From: Solicoccozyma terricola
Taxonomy: Eukaryota > Basidiomycota > Tremellomycetes > Filobasidiales > Piskurozymaceae
Assembly (NCBI GenBank): GCA_001600875.1
Contig: BCLD01000002.1
Location: 909,646-973,645, forward strand
Reading direction: 5' to 3'
Length of the DNA stretch: 64,000 nt
Positions within the stretch are counted from its first letter, which is position 1; each line of letters starts with the position of its first letter. Both the position numbers and the translations under genes were made by a program. The notes under the pieces were generated by a model. It did not search any database. It saw nothing but the letters and a program-made list of their open reading frames with translations, and was not told where the DNA came from. This document shows positions 11,682 to 24,393 of the stretch, one piece after another.

Positions 11682-13957
11682 TCAACAAGGCCAATCCATG
11701 GTCACGCCGAGGTTGTGGTGAACAGCCTTGACCTGAGTGTATGCCTCGAGACCGTAGGTTCCCAATTCTAAGGCGTGGGATAGTTGTGTCAGGTCCAGGC
11801 CCCAACCAAAACTTGATCTCACGCGACTCACCCCTACCAATACCGCTCTGCTTGAAACCACCAAACGGTGCCTGCACTTGCAACAGCGCATACGAGTTAA
11901 CCCATACGGTACCTGCCTCCAGGGCACCCGAGACCCTCATGGATTGTTTGGCGTCATTGGTGAATACAGCAGCGGCCAGTCCGTAGATCGAGTTGTTGGC
12001 GAGCTCGATAGCTTCCTCTTCCGTGGTGAACTTGGCGACGGAGATGACTGGACCGAAAATCTGCAAACAGAGAGTGGTTGCTATCAGCGAATGCATCTGC
12101 TAACACAAGTAATCCCCCACTCACTTCCTCCTTGATGACAGTCATGTCAGCCGTGACGCCCTCAATAACAGTTGGCTCAACGTAGAACCCCTTGGATTCA
12201 GCCCACTTCTTGCCTCCAGTCGCAATGGTGGCTCCCTCCTTCCTGGCTGACTCGATATAGCCGAGAACCTTGTCGCGTTGGTTGGCGGAGATCTAGAAAT
12301 GGGAGCGGTATGCTTTAGCTGGCCAACTCTATCTGTAGTGCCAGTCCTATGAGATGCTCACCAAGGGACCAAAGGACGTAGCCTCGTCGGATGGCTGCCA
12401 GACCGCAGAAGTAAAATGTTAATGCCTCGTCTAATTTAAATCCAAGACACCACGACTGACCTTGCCGATAGCACAAGCCTTGGCGTTTTCTACCAACTTG
12501 GCCACGAGCTTGTCGTAAATACCAGCCTGGACGTAGACTGGAAGGCGATTAAGGCGATTTACGCAAATATCAGAAGAAGAACGACCAGCAAAGATTTCTC
12601 GAGCGAAACTCACGTCTCGAACCGGCGCAGCAATCTTGTCCAGAGTTGAACCAAATACCCAAAGCGAGCCAGTTGGCGGTGTCGTCGATATCTGCTGTGT
12701 CGAAGACGATTGATGGGGACTGACAGAAGGAGACCTTCTTATCAGCACATATAACATGGTATATGTGTCTGGTTACACCGCTCACTCACCTTTCCACCCA
12801 ATTCCAAGGTGACTTTTTTCAAGTTACTCTGAGCGGCGGCGACCGAGATTCTCCTTCCAGTCAACACCGAGCCGGTGAAAGCGACCTTGTCAATGTCCAT
12901 ATGGCTCGCGATGGCATTTCCAGTAGTGGCACCCAACCCAGTAAGGGTGTTAATCACACCAGCCGGGAAACCAGCTTCCTTTGCGAGTTCACAGAGGTAG
13001 AGAGCGGTGAGGGGTGTGAGCTCGGATGGCTTCATGATTACACAACATCCGGCTGCGAGAGCTGGTCCGACTTTCCACCCCCACATGAGGAGGGGCTGTG
13101 TAACGGCGAAAAGCGGTCAGCTAGACGGTTACGACATGTGAGATACACTCGAGCAGCACTCACGTAGTTCCATGGAATGCTATAATGTAACACAAACCTC
13201 TCTATTAGCCATCTTCCGGATCATGGTCAAACGCAACCAAGCGACTCACATTTGACCACAAACACCAATCGGCTCATGCAGAGTGTAAATCAACTTGTCC
13301 TTTCCGAACGCGTCGATGGTCTGACCGAAGATCTTGTCGCAGACTCCAGCGTAGTATCGAAGGCAAGCGACGGTGTCTGCGACGTCTGCGTCCCTGTATG
13401 GCAATACCTGGAGATCAGGACTGTGCCGCCATACCACAAAAGATAAGACACGCGAATAACGAAAGACTTACCTGGCAATTCGAACACCTTTACCGGAATT
13501 CCAAGACTCCAACTCGGCAAGAAGCTGTGCGTCTCTCTCCATGAGATCCGCGAGCTTGGAGAGCACTACAGCCGATCGAGTGTCAGTCTGACAAGATCTA
13601 CTGACCTTTTTGTTCATTTGCACCTGCAAGACTCACATGCCGACCTTTCTGTAGCCGCCACTCCCTTACCCCAGGTAGTTTTGAAGGCCTTCCTTGCAGC
13701 CTTGACAGCGGTGTTCACATCGTCTTCGGTGGCATGCGCGAAATCAAGTTGATGTTCGCCAGTTGAAGGGTCGATGGTCTCGAATGTCTTGCCGTCGGAG
13801 GATGTGTGCCATTCGTTGTTGCTGTCGAGGGTAAGTGGACAAGGTATCAGGGAGAGGGTGGGATGAGAGTGGTTGCAGCTGGCACTCACATGAAGAGACC
13901 GGTAGGCACGTTGACCTCCCTGCCAGATGGCAGCTTGACTTGTTGGTGGGTGGACAT
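11682..13957 (-). CDS. NAD(P)-dependent aldehyde dehydrogenase
   Basis: Oxidises aldehydes to carboxylic acids. Twelve exons join to about 503 aa, typical for the ALDH superfamily: 13957-13890, 13821-13637, 13565-13472, 13393-13250, 13179-13164, 13095-12790, 12719-12614, 12537-12461, 12394-12362, 12292-12125, 12060-11832, 11767-11682. Visible marks are [21 protein letters not shown], the cofactor region [20 protein letters not shown], the catalytic glutamate in LELGGK, the catalytic cysteine in GQDCCAGSR, and the C-terminal [13 protein letters not shown]...[16 protein letters not shown]. There is no targeting peptide, so the enzyme is probably cytosolic. The exon encoding IPWNY is only 16 nt (13164-13179). 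Being tandem with the polyol dehydrogenase, it may act on a related intermediate, but acetaldehyde is equally possible. Confidence 0.94.
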
Positions 13958-15503
13958 GGTGATGCGTCTGATTGCGATGAAGACTGGATGATAGAGCGAT
14001 CTGGGAGCGATTCTATGTAGCGAGAAGCGAGTGAGAGCAGCCAGGATGAAAGTGCTGGAGGGGGGGGGGAGGCGGGGGTTGCTTTGGTGCTTTATGAAGG
14101 GAAGACCCAGCCAGGCTGCACTCCGACCTGAGAGATGGGAAATATCCGCGAGTTTACCCGTCTAAGCGAGAACCAAGTGGGGCCTAATCAAGTTTCGCCA
14201 GCGCGGTCCGCCCGGCAATGGGAGGGGTAAAGAGGAGAACACGTGATTAAATTATATAAAATGGTTTCACTGCCACGTCATTATTTGATAGTCACCCATA
14301 TACAGGTTAGTCCACGTCATTTCGCACATCTTTCGCGGGACTAGTAACATGTGGTCCCCCCTCGTCCGCAGTCTGCACCCCAAAAAACACAGAAAATGTG
14401 CACGGACAGGGTAAATCGCACATTACAGGACGGGTGCTCCTCTTCCTTCATCTCAACGCACGCCCAACCTACAATTGCAAGACCGCGTCTGTCTCGGAGA
14501 TTTGGATGTTGCAGGGGTCGAGCTGTCCTACATCCGTCAATTCAGGTAGACGGGGCTACTGGGCACACGCGCGCGTTTCCCTGTCAATAGAATAACTCTT
14601 CCTCCATACCCGCTTGAGCCTCATTTGCAGAATAGAGTGTTTCTCCTGCCCGTTCGCTGCCTGGAAGAACTACGCCCCTTACCCACGGGGGGCAGACTGC
14701 CACCCGCTGACGGTCCACAGAACGTCTCCCATGTCTGCCAATGTCTGAGTTCACCACTTTTCACCCTCGGGGCTATGTCCAGTTTCCCTGCATAGCAGCC
14801 TGCAGGTTAGTGTTTTGAATGTCGCTGGACGAGCGCAGGAGGTATTGTGGCATGTGTCGATGTCTTACAACCAGGACCAACTCCCTAGCTCTGTTGCCTG
14901 GCAAACCATCCCCCCCCCCCCCGGCGCCCCCCGGGGGTTCGGATATTCTAAGACTTCTCGGGAGATGGATAGATTACACACCCAACTCGGCTGTTGAGAT
15001 GGAACCTCAAGATGAAAACGTCCATACGCCAGATAGTTTCACGGACTTGGTCGCGACTTGGGGATATATAAGAATCAGGACCGGGAAATGCAAGTCGACA
15101 GGAAAGGGGGGTGACTCTAATACAACAACCACCCCAGATATTTTCCATCCGGTCAAACTACAATTACATCTCGATACACAAAACGTGGGATCGACCTCCT
15201 GCATCCATCTCTTAACCTGGGGGTACCGCTGGAAAGCATTTTAATCGAGAGCTGGAACCAGCCAGACACTGAAATTCTACGTGCAGCGTCCGAGGGCTAA
15301 ATATAAAAGAAAATAACTCGATCGACCTCCATTCCTCTTTCCTGCTTCCGTTGATCACCATTTTTTTAGGGGTGCGCTCCACTATCCTCCAACTTCGGCA
15401 TAACTTTTTTTTCCTCGGCTTCTGCGACTGTACGTGCGTGGAGGTCAACTCATTTAACTTGCTCGATCCCCAACGAACTTGCCCTCGTGGGATTTCACAT
15501 ATC
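13958..15503. other. Long divergent intergenic region
   Basis: Separates the aldehyde dehydrogenase (-) from the serine-rich gene (+). It holds a G run at 14061-14069, a C run near 14910-14921, a CACGTG at 14240-14245 and an A/T-rich stretch at 14247-14263. Open frames up to 141 codons (14819-15244) are low complexity or lack splice context, so I do not call genes. Confidence 0.5.
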
Positions 15504-17217
15504 ATGTCCCATCCACCCCGTTCATCTCCGCCACCTGGTTTTCACCATTACCACATACTGGATTCTCCAGAGTCAGATATCGGTCTGGGAATCTCCACGG
15601 ACGCCTGGCCTCGTCAAGACATTCTTTTCCGACCGTTGGTGAAAGACACCTCTTCTGCTGCGGTGAACTTTGCGAGGCCGTTGCAGTTGGCTCCTAAAGT
15701 GGAGCACGATCAAATCGAATTAGGTGGACTCCAAGGCAATATCAGATCCATTCGTGAGTAATGCAAGTAGTTGTACAGGTGTTGCTGGACAAACCATCCT
15801 AATGGTCACCCATGCTGACCTGACATCCACAGCCTTCGTCTTCGGTACCTCTTCCCAACGTCTTCGGAGAAAAGCTCAGGTAGCATCTCCTACTTCCTCT
15901 CGTTGCTCCCCATTCGGTTCGCCTTCCACTCTTTCAACGTCCCCGGCCCTCTCCTCCACCTCCTCCAGCCCGTTCCAATACTCATCGGGCGACTCACTAC
16001 CAACGACTCCCGATATGAGGATGAGCAGCGGTCGTGCTCCTCGTCCCACTGCCGGACAGCAGGCCTTCGAGTCGCCTTGCCCCGTCAAGCGTAGGCCTCT
16101 CTCCTTTCTGCTGCCACGGCCAAGGCCAATCCACTTGCGCAGATCTTCAATCGATGGAAGCGACTTTGAATCGGAGCACTCCGACTCTGAAGATTTCATG
16201 GACTTTCTTTCCACCATGCCCCTCCCACCTTCAGAGAAGATGCCGCAACCAAGTCGGTCCGGACCTTTCGCCAATGCCGTCGGCAAGCTCACCTCCCCAA
16301 GTCTGATCTCCTTATCGTTGGGCAAGAAATCACACGCCGCAGCGGAGAAGACCTCTCGTTATTTGGCTTCGACACCGCCGATGTACACCAACCGAGGAGC
16401 CATGGCGACCACCGCAAATACCCTTCTGGTCGACAGGGACGACGTTTTCGACTCTAGGCGATCAACAGACAGAGTGGCCGGACCCTCTTCCGTCGCCGAA
16501 TTGCACATGTTCAGAGCAAGCATCGATGCTTTGGCTCTATCTCCGAAATCCAACCCGAGTCCTCCTGCTCCCAAGCAGATCAGGAGGAAGGCCGTGCCCG
16601 CCTACATCTCTTCCGATAACGAACACGAATCTACCTTTTCGTTCTCATCTGCGATCGAATTATCGCCATCCATCGCTGTCTCACCAAGGACAAGCAGTCT
16701 CCTACCATTCCCTTCACCCAGCTCTCGGTCGAGCTCGATACCTCAATTCCAAGTAAACCAAAGGACCAAGTTCGAAATGATCGAATCATATGCTACCACC
16801 CCGACGGGTTCCATTTCAGACCACTCTTCCGACGTGGATACCGTACATCGATACAGTCGCATCCGAACGAAGAGTACCTGGTCTTCATCATCTTCCTCCA
16901 CCGCTCGAAGTGGATCCTCATCGGACAGAGAGAGCATTATTCGAACCCCACCAGCTTCGGCCTATGATTCTCCGGCTTCCTCATCTTTGTTCGCAATTCA
17001 ACAAACAAGCTCTCGTAAGCAGTATACTCTCGAAGTGGCAAGTCTAAGACATCAATCCACTCGCAACGCCAGTGCTATCAGCTTCGCGGAGCCACCATCC
17101 AGAGCGCACGCCAATGGCGGCGACGATACCCCAGTCAAGAAAGGCGGTTTCGCCATGTCCTTTTCCGCCGTCTCACACAAGCTGAGGAGGAAGCCTGCTA
17201 TGAGGGTACCGAGATAA
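15504..17217 (+). CDS. Serine-rich disordered protein of unknown function
   Basis: Two exons (15504-15753 and 15833-17217) give about 544 aa; the intron is a standard GTGAGT...CACAG. The protein is dominated by serine, proline and threonine with scattered basic patches. It contains SP/TP and RxxS motifs that would suit proline-directed or basophilic kinases, for example RRSSIDGSDFESEHSDSEDF and RRKPAMRVPR at the end. No membrane segment, signal peptide or recognised domain is visible. The ATG at 15504 is followed by a proline-rich start with no closer upstream ATG in frame. I do not recognise the family. It may be a clade-restricted regulatory or scaffold protein, but that is inference. Confidence 0.7.
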
Positions 17218-17542
17218 CAAAACAAAAATGTATTAAAAAGGGGCCAAGGGCGGCTTGTGGGCGAAGTTGCGAAAACGAGGCTGAGAGGTCACTTGTCATT
17301 CTTCTTGTAACGTTTATTTAGGAACCCGTTTGGGTATGTGTTCGACGATATCATAATGTTCCCTACAAGCCGGTTTGGCTGTTGACCTGAAATTCGCCAC
17401 CCATGATGACGTCATCACGAATTCCCCGAAATAATTTGAGAAAAGTTGGCAGTGGTCAAGTCCTCACCGTCCATTCCATTCCATCCATCGTCGCCATCAT
17501 CACCTCCATCCATCGCCATCCATCCCTCACTCCTCACGCATC
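17218..17542. other. Intergenic before LAS1
   Basis: About 325 nt with a pyrimidine-rich CCATC-repeat stretch near 17468-17525 immediately before the LAS1 start. Nothing else is recognisable. Confidence 0.45.
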
Positions 17543-19458
17543 ATGCGCCTTCCTCATCGTCTCCCATGGACATCGCAACGGGAGCTCATCGAATTGCATT
17601 CACTGATATGGGATGACTTTGATAATGAGGTCCTACGAGCGCGGGGGGTTGCACGGGTGAGCGACGGTGCGGTGCAGCGACACCGGAGGGACAATGGTGG
17701 CTAAACTTCCGCGTCTACCAGATCTCCATCTACCTATCCTCACCGTCATGTCCTCTGTTCATCCACCTCCTTCACTCGCTTCTCACCGCGTCACTCTCAT
17801 GCTATCCACCACGAACCTCCAGTGAATCACTCACCCTCCGAATGACTTACGCAATGGCTATTGTGCGATTCATTAATGGAATGGCAGACCCTCTTCAGAC
17901 CGGACCGTACGCACGACCGATCTCCATGATCGCACAACGACTTGGAATCCCAATCGAGCTCGTTCAACTTCGTCATCAAGCAACGCATGAAGATCTACCA
18001 TCTCTTTCTGTCCTCCGAGCAGGGTTATGGACTTGCATCGCTTACTTGCGAGATAACTCTTTTGGGCCTCTAATCTTTGCTTCTGACCCTTCCATCGCAT
18101 ACGGAACATCGACATCGCGTGACGCACAACGTCAAGATCTGTCTAATACCCTATCCTCACTCATCAAACGATACAAGCGATTAATGAAGGCGTATTTCGC
18201 AACGAGGACATCCAAAGCTGCTTCTTCGACTGGGTCTGCTTGGAGTGGTGGAGCGGATTTGAGAAAGGTCATGAGAGAGATGGAGGAGTTGTGGAATGCA
18301 GATGACGAAGATGTTGGGCTATCTCGAGATGTGTTGGTAGATGCTTTGGTCCGGACAGGATGTTTGGTACCTCTTGCCAGGAAGTGAGTGAGAAAGATGT
18401 TCGCGCAATCGATCCAAGTCGCTAATATCACAATTCCAACTGCAGGAAACGCCCATCACTCAAATCATCGATGGGGAAGATACCTATGCCACCACTCGCT
18501 CAGATTCGGTTATGGAAACCACTCCTCCAGCTTGCTGCATCGCGGCTTTACTCTTCTTCGTCCGCGGAAAGCTCTGCAGATGACGACGAGGATAGGACCA
18601 CGCTCGCGCAGGATTTAGCCCTTCGCATAATTGCGATAGTACAGAGTCCGGAGCCTACATCGCCAACGGATATAGGTGTTCCTTCAACCACGCCTCCAAT
18701 CAACAATTCAGCAGATCTTGACGCAGACTTCCTCGCTCTAGATGCCGATGGTGGTTTGGAATTTTCGACGGACACTACGGCCAACACAATGGAAGCATAC
18801 AAAGAGGCCAAATCTTACCGATTCACCCTCATGACCTGGTTGACCCTCTTCTGGATTGGAGAGGAATCCGAGTTGGCCGAGTTGCTGTTGGACGAGACGG
18901 ACAAAGCAGTCGTTGGGAAAGCTCTAGCAAAGGCCTTACTCACTGTGGAATACTCTGCAGAGGCAGGTCCGACAGTCAGCAGGTGAGCATCGTGATGAAG
19001 CCACTAATTCCATTGCGAAGGCTGACACTGGAATTTTGTGGCCGACGATAGTCTAAGAGTCCTGGCTGATCACCTAGCTGTAGAGGACGAAACGTTCGCT
19101 GTGGCAGTCAAAGCACTTCCTATCGATGCACTAATTCGGAATGAGCCCGCGAATGCAAGTACCGACGAAGACTTTCTGCAAGCGATGGAGGCTCGGTTGC
19201 AGGGTCTGTCTGATGTGGTAAGCTGCTGCGACGAGAGGTCTATACGTGTGTCTACCCAGACTGATTATATTCCGGCTCTCTCAGCTGCGGTCCAAGGATG
19301 GAGATGAGGAAGATGTCGATATGGATGCGGAAGACACCGGAGCAGCTGACAGGTCAAAGACGATCACTCCTCCGAAGACTGGTCAAACGGCGGTTGGCTG
19401 GACACTTGTAGACCCGGTTAAGTGGAAGCCATGCCCAATCGGAACGTGGTTGTCATAG
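17543..19458 (+). CDS. LAS1: LAS1, HEPN endoribonuclease for pre-rRNA ITS2
   Basis: Catalytic part of the complex that cuts the C2 site in ITS2 of pre-rRNA in the nucleus or nucleolus, partnering the GRC3 kinase. Five exons give about 550 aa: 17543-17656, 17722-18383, 18446-18982, 19052-19217, 19285-19458. The N-terminus (LPWTSQRELIELHSLIWDD) and the helix MTYAMAIVRFINGMADP match the LAS1 N-terminal domain. The HEPN catalytic motif R-x4-H is present as RHQATH near residue 120. The long middle region is alpha-helical and acidic, and the C-terminus ends in GWTLVDPVKWKPCPIGTW, a typical LAS1 tail (W-x-PCPIG). The first intron (17657-17721) and the second exon's start are assigned from phase and homology. 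It converges on the THP3-like gene, also an RNA-processing factor; this may be coincidence. Confidence 0.9.
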
Positions 19459-19780
19459 CGATGTACGATGACATGGGTCAGATCATGGTGATGTGTAGAA
19501 ATACAGATGATACAGGTGATATTGGAGTAGCAACGGGATTTACCAGATAGCCAGCTGCGAGACGGGATTCGTTAGTTACTGTGAATTGGCATACCTTGCT
19601 TCCCCTATGCCCTCCCAGGACATGCGCGCACGCCGATGCAAGAACTTGGTTAGACCATCGCGGCGAGATGCGAGCGACCAGGATGGGGGAGATGAGCGGA
19701 GAAGAGGACGCGAATGCCAAACAAGACATGTGAACCAAGAGAGAAGAAGGGGCTGATGGAAGACCTCAGTGACACACGCC

Positions 19781-22054
19781 TCACAGCTGACCCTTGATGT
19801 CGACCTTCTTATATTTGTCATTACCCTGCTCGCAAGCTGCGTAAGCCTTTCGGCAATCCCATATTCGATCTGCGAGTGGGGTCGGAGTTGGCAAAGCGAG
19901 ATGACGTCTGGCAGCTGCAGCATATCCCTTTGGCAATGTGGCCGGTGTTGCCGTAGTGGTCGGATTGGTGTAAATGGCTGCATTGTGATCCTCGAGGAAT
20001 TGATGGCATTGTGCTTCGTCGTCGAAAGCAAGTTCCTTGACGATATATGTAAGTGGTAGAGATATGTAACTGGTGGGTTTAGCAGCCAAGGGGGAAAAGT
20101 TCAGCATAAGACGCCTGCAAGACAAAATGACATCTGACACCCACGCTTTCGACATTTTAGTCAACGCCGCTATCCTCTCCCTCGCCACAAACTGATCCAT
20201 GATATAACCTCCCATGTTAACGACGTCCATGTACAATTTGAAGAAGCTGTGATAGTTTCCAGTAGCTAAAGCGGTTGAAATATTCGAAGCTTGTTCGACA
20301 GGACCCTGAGCTTTCTCTTCCGCAGTGAGATGACCGATGCTTCTACTTAGCTCTGTGTAGGTGAGTGAACGGGTGGGACTTGTTGGCATTTCGGATACGG
20401 AAGATCTGTTCTCCGCCATGATCTCACCTGCTTTGTTCTGAGTGTGCAAAAGGTAAAGTATACGATATGCAAGAAACTCTTCCGGTTTACCAGGGATATC
20501 ACGTTCGTACAACTGTTTCAACATTGACTGGCATTGATTATATTCGCCGAGATCGCCCTGTTGGCGTAGCATGGGTCAGATCTGTACGAGAGCATAGAGA
20601 ACAGCGGAGGGAACTTACTACTTGTAAAGCCATCCTAGCGTGAATCTCATAAACAGATACGGTGAAATCATTTTTAATCCTTTGAACCTAATCCAGATCC
20701 TCCAATCATCAGAATAAATTTCCACCCTCCTCTCCATCCTTGCCGCACACTCACCGTCAAATCCTGTCTCAAACTCTTGAACTGATCGCATATATATGCA
20801 TAATTCTCTTCCTCTTTCCATTTCTTCTTGAGTAGATCTAGAGTCTGACGAAGGACAGGAAGTGGGCGGACATCTGCCGGGTCTGGTTCCTGTGAGTCGG
20901 GACGTCGGACGGCCCCGGACCAAAATTGGTATATGAGGTTGGTGATGGAATGTAATGGAGGTGAGATATTACGCACAGAGGTTAATCGCAAATAACTCTT
21001 CTCTAGTCTCATGTTTGTACCAACGATCGTATGTCTATCCCAATCGATGACATTCTATTTGCAAGATCAACCGCACGATCAGCTCTTCCCTCTGCAAAAG
21101 ACTCTCGACATGTCAAACCTCCCAGCTCCACATACCGGATCTGAGACATCATTCAAATCATCCAATCCCAACCTACTTCCCAACCACTTCCTCTTCCCAC
21201 CACCTCCTTTCCCAACTCCTAAATTCCCCAACGTCAATTTCCTACCTGAATGATCTGTAACATCCAATGCATTCTCATGATGATGATGTGGAACATACAA
21301 TGGACCTGAATTTTTTTGACGATCGAGTTCCATCTCACGTTCGAATCTCCGTGCTCGTTTCGCTCGCGCTTCATCTTCAACAGATGGTGTTGTAGAGAAC
21401 GTATATGGGGATGGGAAGTTGGGAGATGGAGCTGTAGTTGTTTTCTTCGCGTTACCTCTGTTGGGATTACAAAGGGTTGGTGAGGGTGAGGGTTTGGTAA
21501 TTTAGACGGAAAGAGAAAGAACAGAGGACCACATACTTTTTCCTCTTTTGTCCAGTCGTCGGTGTATTGCTTTGAGTGGACCCAGATCCAGAAGCTACAC
21601 CATTGGTATGTATATGTGCACCACCTTTCGAGCTTCCAAATTGCTTAGGTAGCGAAGACGAGGTGGGCGCAGTCGCAGTCGTTCTCAATCTCTGATTCTT
21701 CAAACTGAATGAGAACCAGGACAAGTCGGACCCATCAGCGCGGTTCAACAACCCCCCGCCGCGGGGGGCCAGTAATACACCCCACCTCACCTTTCCAGCA
21801 CATCAAACGGATCCATATCTTCCCATTTCATCAGCTGCATCTGCCCGCTCGTATACGCTGCATAGATGATCTTGCGCATTTCCTCTGATACTTTGGATTT
21901 GTTATCTGCTGTGGAAGCTGCGAGGGTGCGCGATACAAAGTCTCTGTGGTGGGTGGATGTAATAGGTGGGTTAGGCTAAAAAGAGGTGGGAGACGAGATT
22001 GTGGATGACTGCCACTAACTTGAGAGACGGAGGCCATGTGGAGTTTGAAGCCAT
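19781..22054 (-). CDS. THP3: THP3/LENG8-type SAC3/GANP-domain protein
   Basis: SAC3/GANP-family protein of the kind that acts with CSN12 in transcription elongation, mRNP assembly or splicing in the nucleus. Nine exons give about 553 aa: 22054-22020, 21943-21791, 21704-21537, 21457-21136, 21054-20977, 20889-20755, 20687-20619, 20557-20145, 20069-19781. Residues WPPSLKDFV at the start, then a basic disordered middle, the block KWLGSRLGLDDLNDVSDP, and the conserved core RPLPVLRQTLDLLKKKW...[36 protein letters not shown] and GDLGEYNQCQSMLKQLY identify the family. The last intron is set at 20070-20144 because it restores the conserved KAYISLPL join; a shorter in-frame splice or read-through is also open. 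It shares a 268-bp divergent promoter with NUC1. Confidence 0.88.
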
Positions 22055-22322
22055 GATGATGTTAAGAGGATGAGCTGGACGTTGAACCAGGCCAAACATG
22101 CTCTTCGATCTACCGGGGGGGGAGGGACATGGGGAGGACATAATTATCTCACGATGGTCATTCGCCACCGCACTCCCAATCCGCGGATTGCAGCTGATTA
22201 TATAATTATATAATACGGCCACGTGGCAGCCACGTGAGGCAAATAGTTAAAAAGTTGAAAGAGTCAGTCCCCCTGTCAGTCCCCCTGTCAACGTCTGTCA
22301 ACGTCTGTCCAGTGTCGCCCTC
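22055..22322. promoter_or_regulatory. Divergent THP3/NUC1 promoter with twin CACGTG and tandem duplications
   Basis: The 268 bp between two divergent start codons contain two CACGTG palindromes 5 nt apart (22220-22225 and 22231-22236), beside an A/T-rich TATAATTATATAATA stretch at 22199-22215. Between 22262 and 22312 two short direct duplications follow each other: a CAGTCCCCCTGT unit twice and a CAACGTCTGT unit twice. CACGTG is a bHLH (Cbf1-like) site in fungi; its use here is inference. Confidence 0.55.
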
Positions 22323-24309
22323 ATGACCATGCCATCCTCCACCATAATCCGAGGATCCATTTTTGCAGCAGGTCTGGTAATCGGCGTCGGAGCAGGCGGA
22401 GCCATCTTCGCGAAGAAGGAGAGGCAACAGGCTATCACAGCTCCTGTGTCCGTCTCGGGGGATAAAGGTCGCGCTGGGCCGATCGTGGAGGTGACGGATA
22501 AGAGGGTGGTGTTGAGTGGTCATGCGCCAGACCAAGGGGCTTCTCAGATATTGAGGCATGGCTTTCCAGGTACGTGTGAACGAAGCGGGGATTGCATTCA
22601 CCGCGAACGGAAACTGTCTTTGGGAGTCTGGCGAGGAGTCTAGCAATACCCCCGCCCCGCGAACGCAGTGAGCAGATTTGACGTTTCGCAAGCATAGCGA
22701 GAGCATAGTCTTCGCGACCATATCGATCTATTGAACGACCAGTAGAGGAGCGACCATCACGAGCAATGTCTTGGATGACAGCAATCAAGCCAAAGCTAAA
22801 TCGCGTCGGTTTCAACATACAGGTCCTACGCCGGATATCCTAAAGAGGACAGCATATGTCGCTGCATACGACAGACGTCTTCGTCATCCATCATGGGTAC
22901 GTATTCTCGTATTTATACCCTGTCATGATTCGCTGCATGGAAAGCTAAATGGTATCGGCACACACAGACGGCTGAACATTTAACTCGAGCGAATCTAGGT
23001 CGCTCCCCATCTCCATCTCCATCCCCATCCCCACCCATATCACCATCCCGACCATTACCTGTCTCCACACCTCAATCCGTCCCGAACTCCAACTCCAACC
23101 CACCAACCTCATCAATCATCACATCTCCATCATCTACTGCCGCAGTTGTCAGCACCCCTTCGACGCCCACGAAAGGAGACCGAAGCAAATCCCAATTCAT
23201 AGAAGATCAAGATATCCCATCAATGTTCCGTGCTCAATTGAAGGATTGTGAGTTTTCCTGTCCCCAGGGAGGGTGTTGTAGATCGAACGTATACCCCACC
23301 TCGCGTTGACCAGTCCGCTAACCGCGTCCTCCTCTTTCTGGGTCTTGATGTCGAACTTTTAAGACTTTAGAAGTGGTTATGATAGAGGACATATGGTTCC
23401 TGCTGCTGACGCAAAAATGTCACAAGTGCGTTTTTCATGTTCCAAGTGACGCTCTTTTTTTTTCTCACATCTGACGGGAACCGGTCTCTTTTCCTTGCAT
23501 ACACCACGCCACACCATGCTTCGTCTCCTCCACCTCTTCCTCGCATTCAACAGCTCGCAATGAATGAAACCTTCCTGCTCACAAACATTGCACCTCAAGT
23601 CGGGGACGGATTCAATCGTCATTATTGGGCGTATTTGGAGGATTTCTGTAGGAGGTTGACAGGTAGCTTTGAGGATGTTTACGTTTTTACGTGAGTGTTG
23701 CCTGGCAAGTGGATTTGGAGGGGGAGATTAGTTGACGGGGGATTTTTTCTTCTGTGCATAGAGTGCCGCTTTATCTACCAAAGCAGGAACACGACGGTAA
23801 ATGGAGGGTTGTGAGTTACTACCATCCAGCGAGGAGAATCGGATCTTAACGCCGTCGCACCCTATCATCCGTCCAGTCCTACGAAGTCATAGGCTCCCCA
23901 CCATCCATCTCCGTACCAACTCATTTCGCAAAGGTTGTCTTAACCTCAAAGTCGTCTGGCTCGATCACGAGCGCCACACAGGACCTGTCAGTCGGGGCTT
24001 TCGTCCTCCCGAACGCTGTGATCCCCGACGACGTACCTCTCACCTCGTTCGCTGTGCCGAGTAAGTCACATTGTTTCACTTTCGCCTGCCGACGTTCTCC
24101 ACTGACATCCTCCACTTCGCCAAAACCACTGCGTCGCAGTCGAGACCGTCGAGAAAGCCGCCGGTCTCAACCTATTCTCACCAGCCATCAAGGCATCAGC
24201 CAAGGTTCTATGCAGAGAAACCAAGTGCGAGCTCATCGTGAGGAGATTCGATGATGCGAAAAAGCAGGGGGGCGATAAGGGTCGAGGTGGCCAAGGTGGG
24301 CGGAAATGA
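22323..24309 (+). CDS. NUC1: Mitochondrial endonuclease G-like DNA/RNA non-specific nuclease
   Basis: Sugar-nonspecific nuclease of the beta-beta-alpha-metal class, normally anchored in mitochondria and linked to DNA degradation and recombination. Eight exons give about 400 aa: 22323-22569, 22823-22896, 22968-23247, 23364-23425, 23554-23690, 23762-23810, 23877-24060, 24140-24309. The N-terminus has a glycine-rich hydrophobic segment (IIRGSIFAAGLVIGVGAGGAIF) fitting an import signal/anchor. The core reads HGFPG, YDRRLRHPSWTAEHLT, the catalytic DRGHMVPAAD with its histidine, the metal-binding NETFLLTNIAPQ, and EVIGSPP...VPTHFAKVVL. A proline/serine insert of about 70 residues separates AEHLT from the DRGH block, which is longer than usual. 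The first intron is about 253 nt, several times the local norm. An alternative start two codons on is possible. Confidence 0.92.
22570..22822 (+). other. Unusually long NUC1 intron with GCGAACG-AGTGAGCA element
   Basis: The intron runs from GTACGT to CATACAG and is about 253 nt, against 50-75 nt for most neighbours. Inside (22655-22705) is a segment containing GCGAACGCAGTGAGCA and CGCAAGCATAGCGAGAGC, which resembles units in the long GH31 intron at 43334-43470. It may be a short repeat inserted into the intron. Confidence 0.5.
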
Positions 24310-24393
24310 TATGGTAGTCACGCGCATCATGGGCATCCTCGGTCGTCAATGGCAACACGATCGTATATCATAGCAGGAATGGTCATGTACCCC

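Noticed and set aside
15876..16325. 149-codon minus-strand frame
   Set aside because: Antisense shadow of the serine-rich gene with no independent support.
20115..20144. 30-nt intron in the THP3-like gene
   Set aside because: Too short for the local norm; a 75-nt intron to 20070 gives a better match to the conserved KAY-SLPL region.
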